A DNA stretch of 64,000 bases from Cedecea davisae DSM 4568 (GTDB lineage: Bacteria; Pseudomonadota; Gammaproteobacteria; Enterobacterales; Enterobacteriaceae): assembly GCF_000412335.2 (NCBI RefSeq), contig NZ_KE161030.1, forward strand, positions 406,014-470,013. The letters run 5' to 3'. This document shows positions 8,662-19,165 of this stretch, piece by piece; positions within the stretch are counted from its first letter, which is position 1; every line of letters begins with the position of its first letter. Below the pieces are notes generated by a model. The model saw only the letters and a program-made list of their open reading frames with translations. It ran no database searches and had not been told where the DNA came from. The position numbers were made by a program, and so were the translations under genes.

Positions 8662-9984
8662 GTGTTTCTCGCACAAGAAATTATTCGTAAAAAACGTGAT
8701 GGCCTGGTACTGAGTGACGAAGAGATTCGTTTCTTTATCAACGGTATTCGCGACAACACCGTCTCTGAAGGGCAGATTGCTGCTCTGGCGATGACCATCT
8801 TCTTCCACGACATGACGATGCCGGAAAGGGTGTCGCTGACTATGGCGATGCGGGATTCCGGAACCGTGCTGGACTGGAAAAGCCTCAATCTCAACGGCCC
8901 GATTGTTGATAAACACTCCACCGGCGGCGTGGGCGATGTGACTTCGCTGATGCTTGGCCCAATGGTGGCGGCGTGCGGCGGCTATGTGCCAATGATCTCC
9001 GGCCGTGGCCTCGGTCATACCGGCGGCACGCTCGATAAACTGGAAGCCATTCCTGGCTTCGATATTTTCCCGGATGATAACCGCTTCCGCGACATTATTA
9101 AGGACGTCGGCGTGGCCATTATCGGCCAGACCAGCTCTCTGGCACCGGCGGACAAACGTTTTTATGCCACCCGCGATATTACCGCGACGGTGGACTCTAT
9201 CCCGCTTATTACCGCTTCTATTCTGGCGAAGAAACTGGCCGAAGGGCTGGATGCGCTGGTCATGGATGTGAAAGTTGGCAGCGGCGCATTTATGCCGACT
9301 TATCAGCTCTCTGAACAGCTGGCCGAAGCAATTGTTGGCGTGGCTAACGGCGCGGGCGTGAAGACGACCGCCCTGCTGACCGATATGAATCAGGTTCTGG
9401 CTTCCAGCGCCGGTAACGCAGTGGAAGTTCGCGAGGCGGTGCAGTTCCTTACGGGCGAATACCGTAACCCGCGTCTGTTTGAGGTAACGATGGCGCTGTG
9501 CGTGGAAATGCTGATTTCCGGCAGGCTCGCCAAAGACGAAACAGAAGCGCGCGCGAAGCTTCAGGCGGTGCTGGATAACGGCAAAGCGGCCGAAGTGTTT
9601 GGCCGCATGGTGGCCGCGCAGAAAGGCCCAAGCGACTTTGTTGAAAACTATGCGAAATACCTGCCTACAGCGATGCTGAGCAAAGCCGTTTACGCCGACG
9701 CCTCCGGCTTTGTTTCCGCGATGGATACCCGTGCGCTGGGCATGGCCGTGGTTTCTATGGGCGGCGGTCGCCGTCAGGCTTCCGATACTATCGACTACAG
9801 CGTTGGCTTTACCGATATGGCTCGTCTGGGCGAGGCTATCGACGCCGAACGTCCGCTGGCGGTTATTCACGCTAAAGATGAAGCCAGCTGGCAGGATGCG
9901 GCGAAGGCGGTGAAAGCGGCAATCATAATTGACGAAAAAGCGCCGCAGGAAACACCAACGGTCTATCGTCGAATCACCGAATAA
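8662..9984 (+). CDS. deoA: Thymidine phosphorylase
   Basis: Cytosolic enzyme that splits thymidine (or deoxyuridine) with phosphate into the base and 2-deoxyribose-1-phosphate. From the GTG at 8662 it has 440 residues, the exact E. coli length, beginning (M)[13 protein letters not shown], with an AGGGGG ribosome site at 8651-8656. The frame stays open 52 codons upstream, but that stretch is the intergenic repeat and a hairpin. The family signature [10 protein letters not shown] and the phosphate/nucleoside site [16 protein letters not shown] are intact. It is the second gene of deoCABD. Confidence 0.97.
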   Translation: MFLAQEIIRKKRDGLVLSDEEIRFFINGIRDNTVSEGQIAALAMTIFFHDMTMPERVSLTMAMRDSGTVLDWKSLNLNGPIVDKHSTGGVGDVTSLMLGPMVAACGGYVPMISGRGLGHTGGTLDKLEAIPGFDIFPDDNRFRDIIKDVGVAIIGQTSSLAPADKRFYATRDITATVDSIPLITASILAKKLAEGLDALVMDVKVGSGAFMPTYQLSEQLAEAIVGVANGAGVKTTALLTDMNQVLASSAGNAVEVREAVQFLTGEYRNPRLFEVTMALCVEMLISGRLAKDETEARAKLQAVLDNGKAAEVFGRMVAAQKGPSDFVENYAKYLPTAMLSKAVYADASGFVSAMDTRALGMAVVSMGGGRRQASDTIDYSVGFTDMARLGEAIDAERPLAVIHAKDEASWQDAAKAVKAAIIIDEKAPQETPTVYRRITE

Positions 9985-10000
9985 CGGTATACTGATCTGA

Positions 10001-11260
<1,260 letters not shown>

Positions 11261-11267
11261 TCCCTTT

Positions 11268-11286
11268 GGGCAGGCGTTGCCTGCCC
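11268..11286 (+). other. Intercistronic hairpin deoB-deoD
   Basis: GGGCAGGC/GCCTGCCC is a perfect 8-bp stem with a 3-base loop, 7 bases after deoB. There is no T-run, so it is likely an mRNA processing or stability element. Confidence 0.5.
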
Positions 11287-11318
11287 GATTGTTAACTTTT
11301 TAAATCAAGGAATAAACA

Positions 11319-12038
11319 ATGGCTACGCCACACATTAACGCAGAAATGGGTGATTTCGCTGACGTAGTGCTGATGCCGGGCGACCCGCTGCGCGCTAAGC
11401 ACATCGCGGAAACCTTCCTGGAAGATGTGCGTGAAGTGAACAACGTGCGCGGCATGCTGGGCTTCACCGGGACTTACAAAGGCCGTAAGATTTCCGTTAT
11501 GGGCCACGGCATGGGCATCCCATCCTGCTCTATCTATGCTAAAGAGCTGATCACCGATTTTGGCGTGAAAAAAATCATTCGTGTTGGCTCCTGCGGCGCA
11601 GTTCGCCAGGATGTGAAACTGCGCGATGTGGTTATCGGTATGGGCGCCTGCACCGACTCTAAAGTGAACCGTCTGCGCTTTAAAGATCACGACTTCGCGG
11701 CTATCGCGGACTTCGACATGGTTCGCAACGCGGTGGATGCGGCTAAAGCGCTGGGCGTTGACGCTCGCGTAGGTAACATCTTCTCTGCCGACCTGTTCTA
11801 CACGCCGGACCCGTCCATGTTCGACGTGATGGAAAAATACGGCATCCTCGGCGTGGAAATGGAAGCGGCCGGTATCTACGGCGTAGCGGCAGAGTTTGGT
11901 GCCAAAGCGCTGACCATCTGCACCGTGTCTGACCATATTCGCACCCACGAGCAGACCAGTGCCGCTGAGCGCCAGACCACGTTCAACGACATGATCAAAA
12001 TTGCTCTGGAATCCGTCCTGCTGGGCGATAAAGAGTAA
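11319..12038 (+). CDS. deoD: Purine nucleoside phosphorylase
   Basis: Hexameric phosphorylase that cleaves purine (deoxy)ribonucleosides to base and (deoxy)ribose-1-phosphate. It has 239 residues, the E. coli length. The phosphate site is seen in [12 protein letters not shown] and RVGSCGAVR, the ribose site in GVEMEAAG, and the catalytic aspartate in CTVSDHI. It is the last gene of deoCABD and is followed by a strong terminator. Confidence 0.98.
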   Translation: MATPHINAEMGDFADVVLMPGDPLRAKHIAETFLEDVREVNNVRGMLGFTGTYKGRKISVMGHGMGIPSCSIYAKELITDFGVKKIIRVGSCGAVRQDVKLRDVVIGMGACTDSKVNRLRFKDHDFAAIADFDMVRNAVDAAKALGVDARVGNIFSADLFYTPDPSMFDVMEKYGILGVEMEAAGIYGVAAEFGAKALTICTVSDHIRTHEQTSAAERQTTFNDMIKIALESVLLGDKE

Positions 12039-12052
12039 ATTTTTAGCTTGTT

Positions 12053-12079
12053 AAAAAGACGCCCACGGGCGTCTTTTTT
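12053..12079 (+). terminator. Intrinsic terminator of the deo operon
   Basis: AAAAAGACGCC pairs with GGCGTCTTTTT around a small loop, 15 bases after deoD. It is the classic stem-plus-T-run form. Confidence 0.88.
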
Positions 12080-12155
12080 ATTGAAAGTATCTATTCATTC
12101 CTCTCTTCATAAAATCCCCTGATTCCTTTACTCACAAAAGTTTTTTGGCTATATA

Positions 12156-12187
12156 TCTATTCAATTATCTATTCAAGAATCTATTCA
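12156..12187 (+). repeat. Three 12-bp-spaced TCTATTCA direct repeats at the yjjJ start
   Basis: TCTATTCA occurs exactly at 12156-12163, 12168-12175 and 12180-12187, a 12-bp period, with a fourth copy at 12090-12097. The array runs into the yjjJ ATG at 12189 and covers the place where a ribosome site should be; no Shine-Dalgarno is visible. It looks like an operator array for a DNA-binding protein, possibly YjjJ itself, which has an N-terminal winged-helix segment. That role is inference. Confidence 0.75.
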
Positions 12188-12188
12188 T

Positions 12189-13517
12189 ATGAGCGAGATA
12201 ACGGACCTACTTTTGCAGGGGCCACGCCCGGCAAGGGAGCTGATCCAGCGCCTGGGAATAAGCCAGGCGACCTTCTCGCGCCGCGTACTCACCGAGAAAG
12301 ACATCATCAAATTTGGTCAGGCCAGGGCAACGCAGTATGGCCTGAAACACCCCGTACGCCAGAAGGATGCGTTTCAGCTTTGGCAGATTGATGACCAGGG
12401 AAAAGCCTGGTCGTTTGGCGTGCTCTACCCGATGTGGCCCAGGGGAAGCTGCCTGGTTATCCACGATAACGGTGAAAGCAGCTGGTTTGATGGGTTGCCG
12501 TGGTATCTAAGGGATCTCAGGCCTCAGGGATTCCTCGGCCGCGCATGGGGCCGTGAGCTGGCCCGAAAAAGTGATTTACCCGAAGACATTCGCCTGTGGC
12601 AGGAAGAGGACGTGCTGTTTGCGCTTTCCGTGCAGGAGCCGGAACATCTGGGCGGATGGCTGGTGGGGGAGGAGAGTTACCGCCGATGGGCGACGGCACA
12701 AGCGGCGCTGCCTGTCCCCTGTGGTGAGCGGTTACGCACATATTCAGAGCTTGCGCATCGCGCGATGGACGGCGAAATTGTCGGATCGTCTGCGGGAGGA
12801 GAGCAGCCGAAATTCTCCAGCTACAGCGAGACAAGTCGCGGAGCCCGGCAGGTTATCGTTAAATTTACTCCCGCTGTTCACAACGCCAACCAGCGGCGCT
12901 GGGCTGATTTATTGACGGCGGAGGCTGCCGCCCTGGCATTGCTGAACGACAGCGGTATTTCTGCCGCTCAATGCGAACTGCTGCGGGCGGAAACGGGGCA
13001 GGTATTTCTTGAGGTTGAGCGTTTTGATTGCGTTGGCGCTCACGGGCGGCTTGGAATAGTTTCCCTCGAGAGCGTGCAGAGCGAGTTTGCGTCAGGCGTA
13101 CTTAACTGGCCAAAAGCCGTCGCACGTTTAAAAGAGGCGGGCATTGTTGATGCCGCAACTTTGCGGCAGGTTCAGAAGGTTTGGGCCTTCGGCAGGCTGA
13201 TTGCCAACAGCGATATGCATGCCGGTAATCTCTCCTTTTTCCTTTCCGACCGCCCGCTCGCGCTGGCTCCGGTATACGACATGCTGCCGATGGCCTACGC
13301 GCCCGGCAGCACGGGCAGCATGCTGAGTCAGGTTTATGATATCAGCCTTGATGCGGCGATTCCGGGCGCTGTATGGCTGGAGATGCAATCTCTGGCACGG
13401 CGTTTCTGGCTGGCGCTCAGCCAGAATGAGCAGGTGAGCGAGCCATTCCGGCTTATCGCAGCTGAAATGGCCGAGCGGGTTGAGAGCCTTCGCGAGTCGC
13501 TCCGGCGGCTGGCTTAG
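12189..13517 (+). CDS. yjjJ: HipA-like Ser/Thr kinase with N-terminal HTH, YjjJ
   Basis: HipA-family protein of 442 residues in the position of E. coli yjjJ. The first 55 residues form a winged-helix-like segment ([18 protein letters not shown]). HipA kinase features follow: the loop [10 protein letters not shown] (200-209), the ATP lysine K225 in VIVKFT, VERFD, the catalytic D342 and N347 in NSDMHAGN, and the metal aspartate D364 in APVYDMLP. All appear intact. No hipB antitoxin gene is adjacent, so the fused HTH may replace it. The kinase target is unknown. It is convergent with lplA, the two stop codons overlapping. Toxin, regulator or both are possible. Confidence 0.85.
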   Translation: MSEITDLLLQGPRPARELIQRLGISQATFSRRVLTEKDIIKFGQARATQYGLKHPVRQKDAFQLWQIDDQGKAWSFGVLYPMWPRGSCLVIHDNGESSWFDGLPWYLRDLRPQGFLGRAWGRELARKSDLPEDIRLWQEEDVLFALSVQEPEHLGGWLVGEESYRRWATAQAALPVPCGERLRTYSELAHRAMDGEIVGSSAGGEQPKFSSYSETSRGARQVIVKFTPAVHNANQRRWADLLTAEAAALALLNDSGISAAQCELLRAETGQVFLEVERFDCVGAHGRLGIVSLESVQSEFASGVLNWPKAVARLKEAGIVDAATLRQVQKVWAFGRLIANSDMHAGNLSFFLSDRPLALAPVYDMLPMAYAPGSTGSMLSQVYDISLDAAIPGAVWLEMQSLARRFWLALSQNEQVSEPFRLIAAEMAERVESLRESLRRLA

Positions 13518-14530
13518 CGTACCGCCTGGGCAATCCACGCGGAGAGTTCCCGCAGTTCCTTTTCCTGCTCCGGGAAAGTATAAATCAGCGTTTCACACTC
13601 CTGCTGTAGCAGGATGCTGCGATACAGACAGCCCTTCAGCCGGTCGGCCAGCGCTTCAAGCGGCGCCGGGTTCAGGCTGTCGGTGAACATCTGCGTGCGC
13701 GTAATATGGCCTTTCTCGACGTCAAAATGCAGTTCGACGCCGCCCCAGCTGAAGCGGTTGTCCAGCAGGTGGCTGAAAGCCGGAGCCTGACCAAAATTCC
13801 ACTCCCAGCTGCTCTGGCGGGCAAAGGTTTCGGCAAAGCCCGGTAAGTCCGGCAGCGCTTCGGGTGAGATGTGCTCGGCTTCTACCCGCTCGCCGAAATG
13901 GTCGAAAAAGGCTTCACGAATGGCGTCGCTGATTTGCTCGTGAGTGACTCCCGGTTTCAAATCACAAAGGTTGGCCACCCGGCCTCGCACAGAGGTGATG
14001 CCTTTCGCCTGTAGTTTTTTCGGGTCCGGGTTCAGGTAGTTTGCCAGTCGGCTGAGGTCGGCATTTAATAACAGCGTGCCGTGGTGGAAGCCGCGATCCA
14101 GGGTTTCGCGGTAGGCCGATCCGGAGATTTTCCTCGTCCCTTCGGCCGTTTCTACTTCCAGATCGTTACGCCCGGAAGCGCTTGCCTGGAAGCCCAGGTT
14201 GCTCAGCGCCTTGAGCACAATGGCGGTGGAGATGCTTTTGTCGTACTCAGGCTTGCCGGCCATAAAGGTAAAGCAGGTGTTGCCGAGGTCGTGGAATACC
14301 GCGCCGCCGCCGCTGCTACGGCGTGCCAGCCGCACATTATCCTGCTCCATTCGCCCGGTATTGCACTCTTTCCACGGGTTCTGCGCCCGGCCAATAACGA
14401 CCGTATCCGCATTGCGCCACAGAAACAGCACGCGTTGGGTGGCGGGCATCTGACGAAAGATTGTCTCTTCAACAGCCAGGTTAAACCACGGGTCGTAAGA
14501 GTCAGAAATAAGTAAACGCAACGTCGGCAT
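13514..14530 (-). CDS. lplA: Lipoate-protein ligase A
   Basis: ATP-dependent ligase that scavenges free lipoate and attaches it to E2 and H-protein lipoyl domains. It has 338 residues from the ATG at 14530 ([17 protein letters not shown]), exactly the E. coli length. A start 14 codons further upstream is open but has no family support. The lipoyl-AMP site [15 protein letters not shown], the catalytic-lysine region and the C-terminal accessory domain are present. It is probably co-oriented with ytjB, 60 bases upstream. Its stop overlaps the yjjJ stop. Confidence 0.97.
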   Translation of the reverse strand: MPTLRLLISDSYDPWFNLAVEETIFRQMPATQRVLFLWRNADTVVIGRAQNPWKECNTGRMEQDNVRLARRSSGGGAVFHDLGNTCFTFMAGKPEYDKSISTAIVLKALSNLGFQASASGRNDLEVETAEGTRKISGSAYRETLDRGFHHGTLLLNADLSRLANYLNPDPKKLQAKGITSVRGRVANLCDLKPGVTHEQISDAIREAFFDHFGERVEAEHISPEALPDLPGFAETFARQSSWEWNFGQAPAFSHLLDNRFSWGGVELHFDVEKGHITRTQMFTDSLNPAPLEALADRLKGCLYRSILLQQECETLIYTFPEQEKELRELSAWIAQAVR

Positions 14531-14590
14531 AGCAGAGATCCTTTTCCCAGAAGAATAGCGCCATCTTAGCATGCAGGCGCTGCGGTAGAG

Positions 14591-15244
14591 TTAGCGCCCG
14601 GAGCCCTGGTTCGTTTCGTCATCCTCTTCCTTAACCTTGCTGTTAGCGGTGAGCAGGAAGGGGGATTGCTGCCAGCGCGTGCGCTTGCCGTGCAGCAGCG
14701 TGCGCGTCAGGACGATGCCGATAGCGACGGCCAGCAGCAGCATTAGCCGCAAAATATTGGTGGTGTTGTCCACCTGCTTTGCCTCGGTGGCGAGGGTATG
14801 GGTATCAAGCGTGATGCGCAGGTAGCCAATAGGGCCGTTTTTATCCTCGATGGGCTGAACGATTTGGCGGTTAAAATAGCTGCCGGCTTTTTGCCCATCC
14901 AGCGCCAGGCGGTCGCGGACTTCAATGTTTTCCCCCGCCCTGGCAATCTGATCGCCTTCGCTGTCGTAGACGGCAGCATCAAGAATGCGGCTATCTTTCG
15001 TCAGGAGATTAAGTGAGGCAGAGATACGCTTCTCGTCGGGATTTTCGGTTTTCATCACCGGTACAAGATTAAAAGCAACCTGACGCGCCAGCGTGCGGGC
15101 CAACTCTTCAAGCTGGACGTTACGCGCCTGCTGGCTGCCCCGGCTGAACCAGGATGCGCCCTGCATTAAAGCGACCAAAAGCGCCAGGCAGAACAGCACA
15201 ATCACCGCGCGATGGAGCCGAAATTTAAATTTTACCCGAACCAT
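14591..15244 (-). CDS. ytjB: Membrane protein YtjB (Smp)
   Basis: Inner-membrane protein of 217 residues, close to E. coli YtjB/Smp. A transmembrane helix at about residues 10-30 (AVIVLFCLALLVALMQG) and another at about 166-182 (LRLMLLLAVAIGIVL) flank a periplasmic region of some 130 residues that looks like a single sensor-type domain. The cytosolic tail is charged. No enzymatic motif is seen and the function is unknown. It is divergent from serB, as in E. coli. Confidence 0.92.
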   Translation of the reverse strand: MVRVKFKFRLHRAVIVLFCLALLVALMQGASWFSRGSQQARNVQLEELARTLARQVAFNLVPVMKTENPDEKRISASLNLLTKDSRILDAAVYDSEGDQIARAGENIEVRDRLALDGQKAGSYFNRQIVQPIEDKNGPIGYLRITLDTHTLATEAKQVDNTTNILRLMLLLAVAIGIVLTRTLLHGKRTRWQQSPFLLTANSKVKEEDDETNQGSGR

Positions 15245-15324
15245 GATGCACCTTTGGAAAATTGCTTACATTAATGTTGCCAGAAGCAAGGCGGACAAGG
15301 TAGCCTCATGCGTTGTTTTATCCT

Positions 15325-15405
15325 GGATACCCTTCATCCTTCGAATCGCAGGTGTGGGCTGCACTCGCTTACCGCCTTCCCGCAATTCGAATGCTAAAGA
15401 GTATC
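15325..15405 (+). repeat. Enterobacterial palindromic intergenic repeat, short copy
   Basis: An imperfect inverted repeat with arms CCTTCGAATCGCAGG (15338-15352) and CCCGCAATTCGAATG (15379-15393), matching at 12 of 15 or better. It shares the arms, the GCAGGTG...GGCTGCACTC core and the end CTAAAGAGTA with the copy at 8486-8604, but lacks about 40 bp of the middle. It lies between ytjB and serB, 23 bases before the serB start. Confidence 0.65.
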
Positions 15406-15427
15406 TTAAATTGAACCTGGAGCCGTA

Positions 15428-16405
15428 ATGCCAAACAGTTTGACCTGGTGCGACTTGCCTAATGATGTTTCACTTTGGCCTGGATTGCCGCTTTCTTTGA
15501 GCGGTGATGAAGTGATGCCGCTGGATTACCGCGCCGGGCGCAGCGGTTGGCTCCTGTATGGGCGTAATCTCGATAAACAGTGCCTGACCAAATACCAGCG
15601 CAAGCTCGGGGCGGCGATGGTTATCGTGACCGCCTGGTGCGTGGAAGATTATCAGGTCATCCGCCTTGCCGGGTCGTTGACCCCGCGCGCGACCCGTCTT
15701 GCTCATGAAGCCGGGCTGGACGTTGCGCCGCTGGGCAAAATTCCGCACTTAAAAACGCCGGGTCTGCTGGTCATGGACATGGACTCAACCGCTATTCAGG
15801 TTGAGTGCATCGACGAAATCGCCAGGCTGGCGGGAACCGGTGAAATGGTGTCCGAAGTGACCGAGCGTGCAATGCGTGGTGAGCTGGACTTTACCGCCAG
15901 CCTGCGCCAGCGCGTGGCTACTCTTAAAGGTGCCGATGCCAATATTCTGCGCCAGGTGCGCGATGAGCTGCCGCTGATGCCGGGGCTGACTTCGCTGGTT
16001 CAGAACCTTGAAACGCTGGGCTGGAAAGTCGCTATTGCCTCCGGGGGCTTTACCTTCTTCGCCGAGTACCTGCGCGACAAGCTGAACCTGACGACCGTTG
16101 TGGCAAATGAACTCGAAATTTGTGACGGCAAACTTACCGGCGAAGTGCTCGGGCAAATTGTGGATGCCAAATTCAAGGCTGAAACCCTGACGCGCCTGGC
16201 CGAAAAATATGAAATTCCCGCCGCCCAGACCGTAGCGATTGGCGACGGGGCGAATGATTTACCGATGATCCATACCGCTGGTCTGGGCATCGCCTATCAC
16301 GCTAAGCCGAAGGTGAATGAGAAGAGCGAAGTCAGCATCCGCCATGCGGATCTGATGGGCGTATTCTGCATTCTTTCCGGCAGCCTGATTCAGGAAGAAC
16401 GTTAA
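15428..16405 (+). CDS. serB: Phosphoserine phosphatase
   Basis: HAD-family enzyme catalysing the last step of serine synthesis. It has 325 residues (E. coli 322). The nucleophile motif DMDST has D117 and D119, followed by IQVECIDE. Motif II is IASGGFTFF and motif III/IV is AIGDGANDLPM; all are intact. The N-terminal third is the ACT-like region. It is followed within 12 bases by radA, so the two, and probably nadR, form one transcript as in E. coli. Confidence 0.98.
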   Translation: MPNSLTWCDLPNDVSLWPGLPLSLSGDEVMPLDYRAGRSGWLLYGRNLDKQCLTKYQRKLGAAMVIVTAWCVEDYQVIRLAGSLTPRATRLAHEAGLDVAPLGKIPHLKTPGLLVMDMDSTAIQVECIDEIARLAGTGEMVSEVTERAMRGELDFTASLRQRVATLKGADANILRQVRDELPLMPGLTSLVQNLETLGWKVAIASGGFTFFAEYLRDKLNLTTVVANELEICDGKLTGEVLGQIVDAKFKAETLTRLAEKYEIPAAQTVAIGDGANDLPMIHTAGLGIAYHAKPKVNEKSEVSIRHADLMGVFCILSGSLIQEER

Positions 16406-16416
16406 GAGGAAATAAG

Positions 16417-17799
16417 GTGGCGAAAGCTCCAAAACGCGCATTTGTTTGTAACGAGTGTGGTGCGGATTACCCGCGCTGGCAGGGGCAGTGCAGCGCCTGT
16501 CACGCGTGGAATACCATTACCGAAGTGCGCATCGCCGCTTCTCCTCAGGTTGCCCGCAACGAGCGTCTGTCCGGCTATGCCGGCAGCGCTGGCGTCAGCC
16601 GGGTGCAAAAGCTCTCCGATATCAGTCTTGAAGAGCTGCCGCGTTTCTCAACCGGCTTTAAAGAATTTGACCGCGTGCTCGGCGGCGGCGTAGTACCCGG
16701 AAGCGCGATTTTAATTGGCGGTAACCCAGGTGCGGGTAAATCAACGCTGCTGCTGCAAACGCTTTGCAAGCTGAGCGAGCAGATGAAAACCCTGTATGTC
16801 ACCGGGGAAGAGTCGCTTCAGCAGGTGGCGATGCGCGCCCATCGTCTTGGTCTGCCGACCCAGAACCTCAATATGTTGTCCGAAACTAGCATCGAGCAAA
16901 TCTGCATGATTGCCGATGAAGAGCAGCCGAAGCTGATGGTTATCGACTCCATTCAGGTTATGCATATGGCCGATGTGCAGTCCTCTCCGGGCAGCGTGGC
17001 TCAGGTTCGCGAGACGGCGGCTTATCTCACCCGTTTTGCCAAGACGAAAGGCGTGGCTATCGTGATGGTCGGCCATGTGACTAAAGACGGCTCGCTGGCC
17101 GGGCCAAAAGTGCTCGAGCACTGTATCGACTGCTCCGTGATGCTGGACGGCGATGCTGATTCCCGCTTCCGCACTCTGCGCAGCCATAAAAACCGTTTTG
17201 GTGCGGTAAACGAGCTGGGCGTATTTGCGATGACGGAACAGGGGCTGCGCGAAGTGAGCAACCCGTCAGCCATATTCCTGAGCCGCGGCGATGAAGTCAC
17301 GCCGGGCAGCTCGGTGATGGTGGTCTGGGAAGGTACGCGCCCGCTGTTAGTTGAAATCCAGGCCCTGGTAGATCAGTCGATGATGTCCAACCCAAGGCGC
17401 GTGGCCGTGGGGCTGGAGCAAAACCGCCTCGCTATCTTACTGGCCGTACTGCATCGCCATGGTGGCCTGCAAATGGCGGATCAGGATGTATTCGTTAACG
17501 TTGTCGGGGGCGTAAAAGTCACCGAAACCAGCGCCGATTTAGCGCTTCTGCTGGCCATGGTTTCCAGCCTGCGTAACAGAGCGCTGCCGCAGGATTTGGT
17601 GGTGTTTGGGGAAGTCGGCCTGGCCGGTGAGATTCGCCCGGTGCCGAGCGGCCAGGAGCGGATCGCGGAAGCGGCCAAGCACGGCTTTAAACGCGCGATT
17701 GTGCCGCAGGCCAACGTGCCGAAAAAAATCCCCGAAGGCATGCAGGTCTTTGGCGTCAAGAAACTTGCTGATGCGCTTTCCGTCTTTGACGACTTATAA
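16417..17799 (+). CDS. radA: DNA repair protein RadA (Sms)
   Basis: RecA-like branch-migration helicase acting in recombination. It has 460 residues, starting at the GTG at 16417 with AGAGGA upstream. The order of parts is a C4 zinc finger (C11, C14, C25, C28), Walker A GGNPGAGKST, Walker B LMVIDSIQ, the RadA-specific KNRFG motif, and a C-terminal Lon-protease-like domain (DVFVNVVGGVKV...). All diagnostic motifs are intact. Confidence 0.98.
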   Translation: MAKAPKRAFVCNECGADYPRWQGQCSACHAWNTITEVRIAASPQVARNERLSGYAGSAGVSRVQKLSDISLEELPRFSTGFKEFDRVLGGGVVPGSAILIGGNPGAGKSTLLLQTLCKLSEQMKTLYVTGEESLQQVAMRAHRLGLPTQNLNMLSETSIEQICMIADEEQPKLMVIDSIQVMHMADVQSSPGSVAQVRETAAYLTRFAKTKGVAIVMVGHVTKDGSLAGPKVLEHCIDCSVMLDGDADSRFRTLRSHKNRFGAVNELGVFAMTEQGLREVSNPSAIFLSRGDEVTPGSSVMVVWEGTRPLLVEIQALVDQSMMSNPRRVAVGLEQNRLAILLAVLHRHGGLQMADQDVFVNVVGGVKVTETSADLALLLAMVSSLRNRALPQDLVVFGEVGLAGEIRPVPSGQERIAEAAKHGFKRAIVPQANVPKKIPEGMQVFGVKKLADALSVFDDL

Positions 17800-17810
17800 T
17801 TGAGTAACTT

Positions 17811-17827
17811 GCGGGAATCGTTCCCGC
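17811..17827 (+). other. Hairpin between radA and nadR
   Basis: GCGGGAA/TTCCCGC is a 7-bp perfect stem with a 3-base loop followed by only TTT. It may be a leaky terminator that lowers nadR expression within the serB-radA-nadR unit. Confidence 0.45.
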
Positions 17828-17846
17828 TTTGTGCAGGAGGCAGCGC

Positions 17847-19079
17847 GTGTCGTCATTCGACTATATCAAAACGGCTATTCGCCAGCAGGGCTGTACTTTA
17901 CAGCAGGTGGCGGACGCCAGCGGCATGACTAAAGGCTACCTGAGCCAGTTACTGAACGCGAAAATTAAAAGCCCCAGCGCTCAGAAACTGGAGGCGCTGC
18001 ATCGTTTCCTTGGGCTGGAATTCCCGCGGCGCGAAAAGAAAGTCGGCGTGGTGTTCGGCAAATTCTACCCGCTGCATACCGGCCATATTTATCTGATCCA
18101 GCGCGCCTGTAGCCAGGTGGACGAGCTGCACATCATCATGGGCTATGACGAACCGCGCGACCGTGCGCTGTTCGATGACAGCGCGATGTCCCAGCAGCCT
18201 ACCACCGGCGACCGCCTGCGCTGGCTGCTACAAACCTTCAAATATCAGAAAAATATCCGCATTCACTCTTTTAACGAAGAGGGGATGGAGCCTTATCCGC
18301 ACGGCTGGGACGTCTGGAGCCGCGGTATTAAGGCGTTTATGGACAGCAAAGGCATTTCTCCCGACAGGATCTACACCTCGGAAGAAGGCGATGCCGCTAA
18401 ATTTACCGAGCATCTGGGAATTGAAACGGTTGTTGTTGACCCTAAACGCACCTTTATGAACATCAGCGGCACGCAAATCCGTGAAAACCCGTTCCGCTAT
18501 TGGGAATACATTCCTACCGAAGTGAAGCCATTCTTTGTGCGTACCGTGGCTATCCTCGGCGGCGAGTCGAGCGGCAAATCGTGGATGGTGAACAAGCTCG
18601 CCAACATTTTTAACACCACCAGCGCATGGGAATACGGGCGAGATTATGTTTTCTCTCATCTCGGCGGTGACGAAATGGCGCTGCAATACTCTGACTACGA
18701 TAAAATAGCCATCGGCCACGCGCAGTACGTTGATTTTGCGGTTAAGTACGCCAATAAAGTGGCGTTTATCGACACCGATTTCGTGACGACTCAAGCGTTC
18801 TGTAAAAAGTATGAAGGCCGGGAGCACCCGTTTGTTCAGGCGCTGATCGACGAATACCGCTTCGACCTGGTTATCCTACTGGAGAACAATACGCCGTGGG
18901 TTGCCGACGGGCTGCGCAGTCTGGGCAGCGATGCGGACAGAAAATCCTTCCAGAATCTGCTGGTGGATATGTTGAAAGAGAATGGTATCAGTTTCGTACA
19001 CGTTGAAGAGTCTGACTATGACTCGCGCTTCCTGCGCTGCGTGGATCTGGTTAAAGAGATGATGGGCGAGCAGCGATAA
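17847..19079 (+). CDS. nadR: NadR: NAD repressor / NMN adenylyltransferase / nicotinamide riboside kinase
   Basis: Trifunctional NAD regulator. From the GTG at 17847 (AGGAGG six bases upstream) it has 410 residues, as in E. coli. Residues 1-60 form the HTH repressor domain (TLQQVADASGMTKGYLSQLL). About 64-225 is the NMN adenylyltransferase with GKFYPLHTGH. About 231-410 is the riboside kinase with P-loop GGESSGKS at 238-245. The residue after that, Thr in the E. coli sequence as I recall it, is Trp246 (GKSWMV). This may tune kinase activity. An upstream in-frame start would add six residues and is not supported by the ribosome site. Confidence 0.96.
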   Translation: MSSFDYIKTAIRQQGCTLQQVADASGMTKGYLSQLLNAKIKSPSAQKLEALHRFLGLEFPRREKKVGVVFGKFYPLHTGHIYLIQRACSQVDELHIIMGYDEPRDRALFDDSAMSQQPTTGDRLRWLLQTFKYQKNIRIHSFNEEGMEPYPHGWDVWSRGIKAFMDSKGISPDRIYTSEEGDAAKFTEHLGIETVVVDPKRTFMNISGTQIRENPFRYWEYIPTEVKPFFVRTVAILGGESSGKSWMVNKLANIFNTTSAWEYGRDYVFSHLGGDEMALQYSDYDKIAIGHAQYVDFAVKYANKVAFIDTDFVTTQAFCKKYEGREHPFVQALIDEYRFDLVILLENNTPWVADGLRSLGSDADRKSFQNLLVDMLKENGISFVHVEESDYDSRFLRCVDLVKEMMGEQR

Positions 19080-19136
19080 ATAATGGGCTGTGGGACTTGA
19101 TGCCCGACCCTTCCCGCAGGGCGAGAGCAAACATAA

Positions 19137-19161
19137 AAAAGGCACCGTGAAGGTGCCTTTT
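19137..19161. terminator. Bidirectional terminator nadR/ettA
   Basis: AAAAGGCACC/GGTGCCTTTT is a perfect 10-bp stem with a 5-base loop, with T-runs on both strands. It separates the convergent nadR and ettA. Confidence 0.88.
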
Positions 19162-19165
19162 GCTT

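Noticed and set aside
8593-9870. 425-codon open frame antisense to deoA
   Set aside because: His/Arg/Gln-rich translation, no ribosome site, fully inside deoA. A codon-bias shadow.
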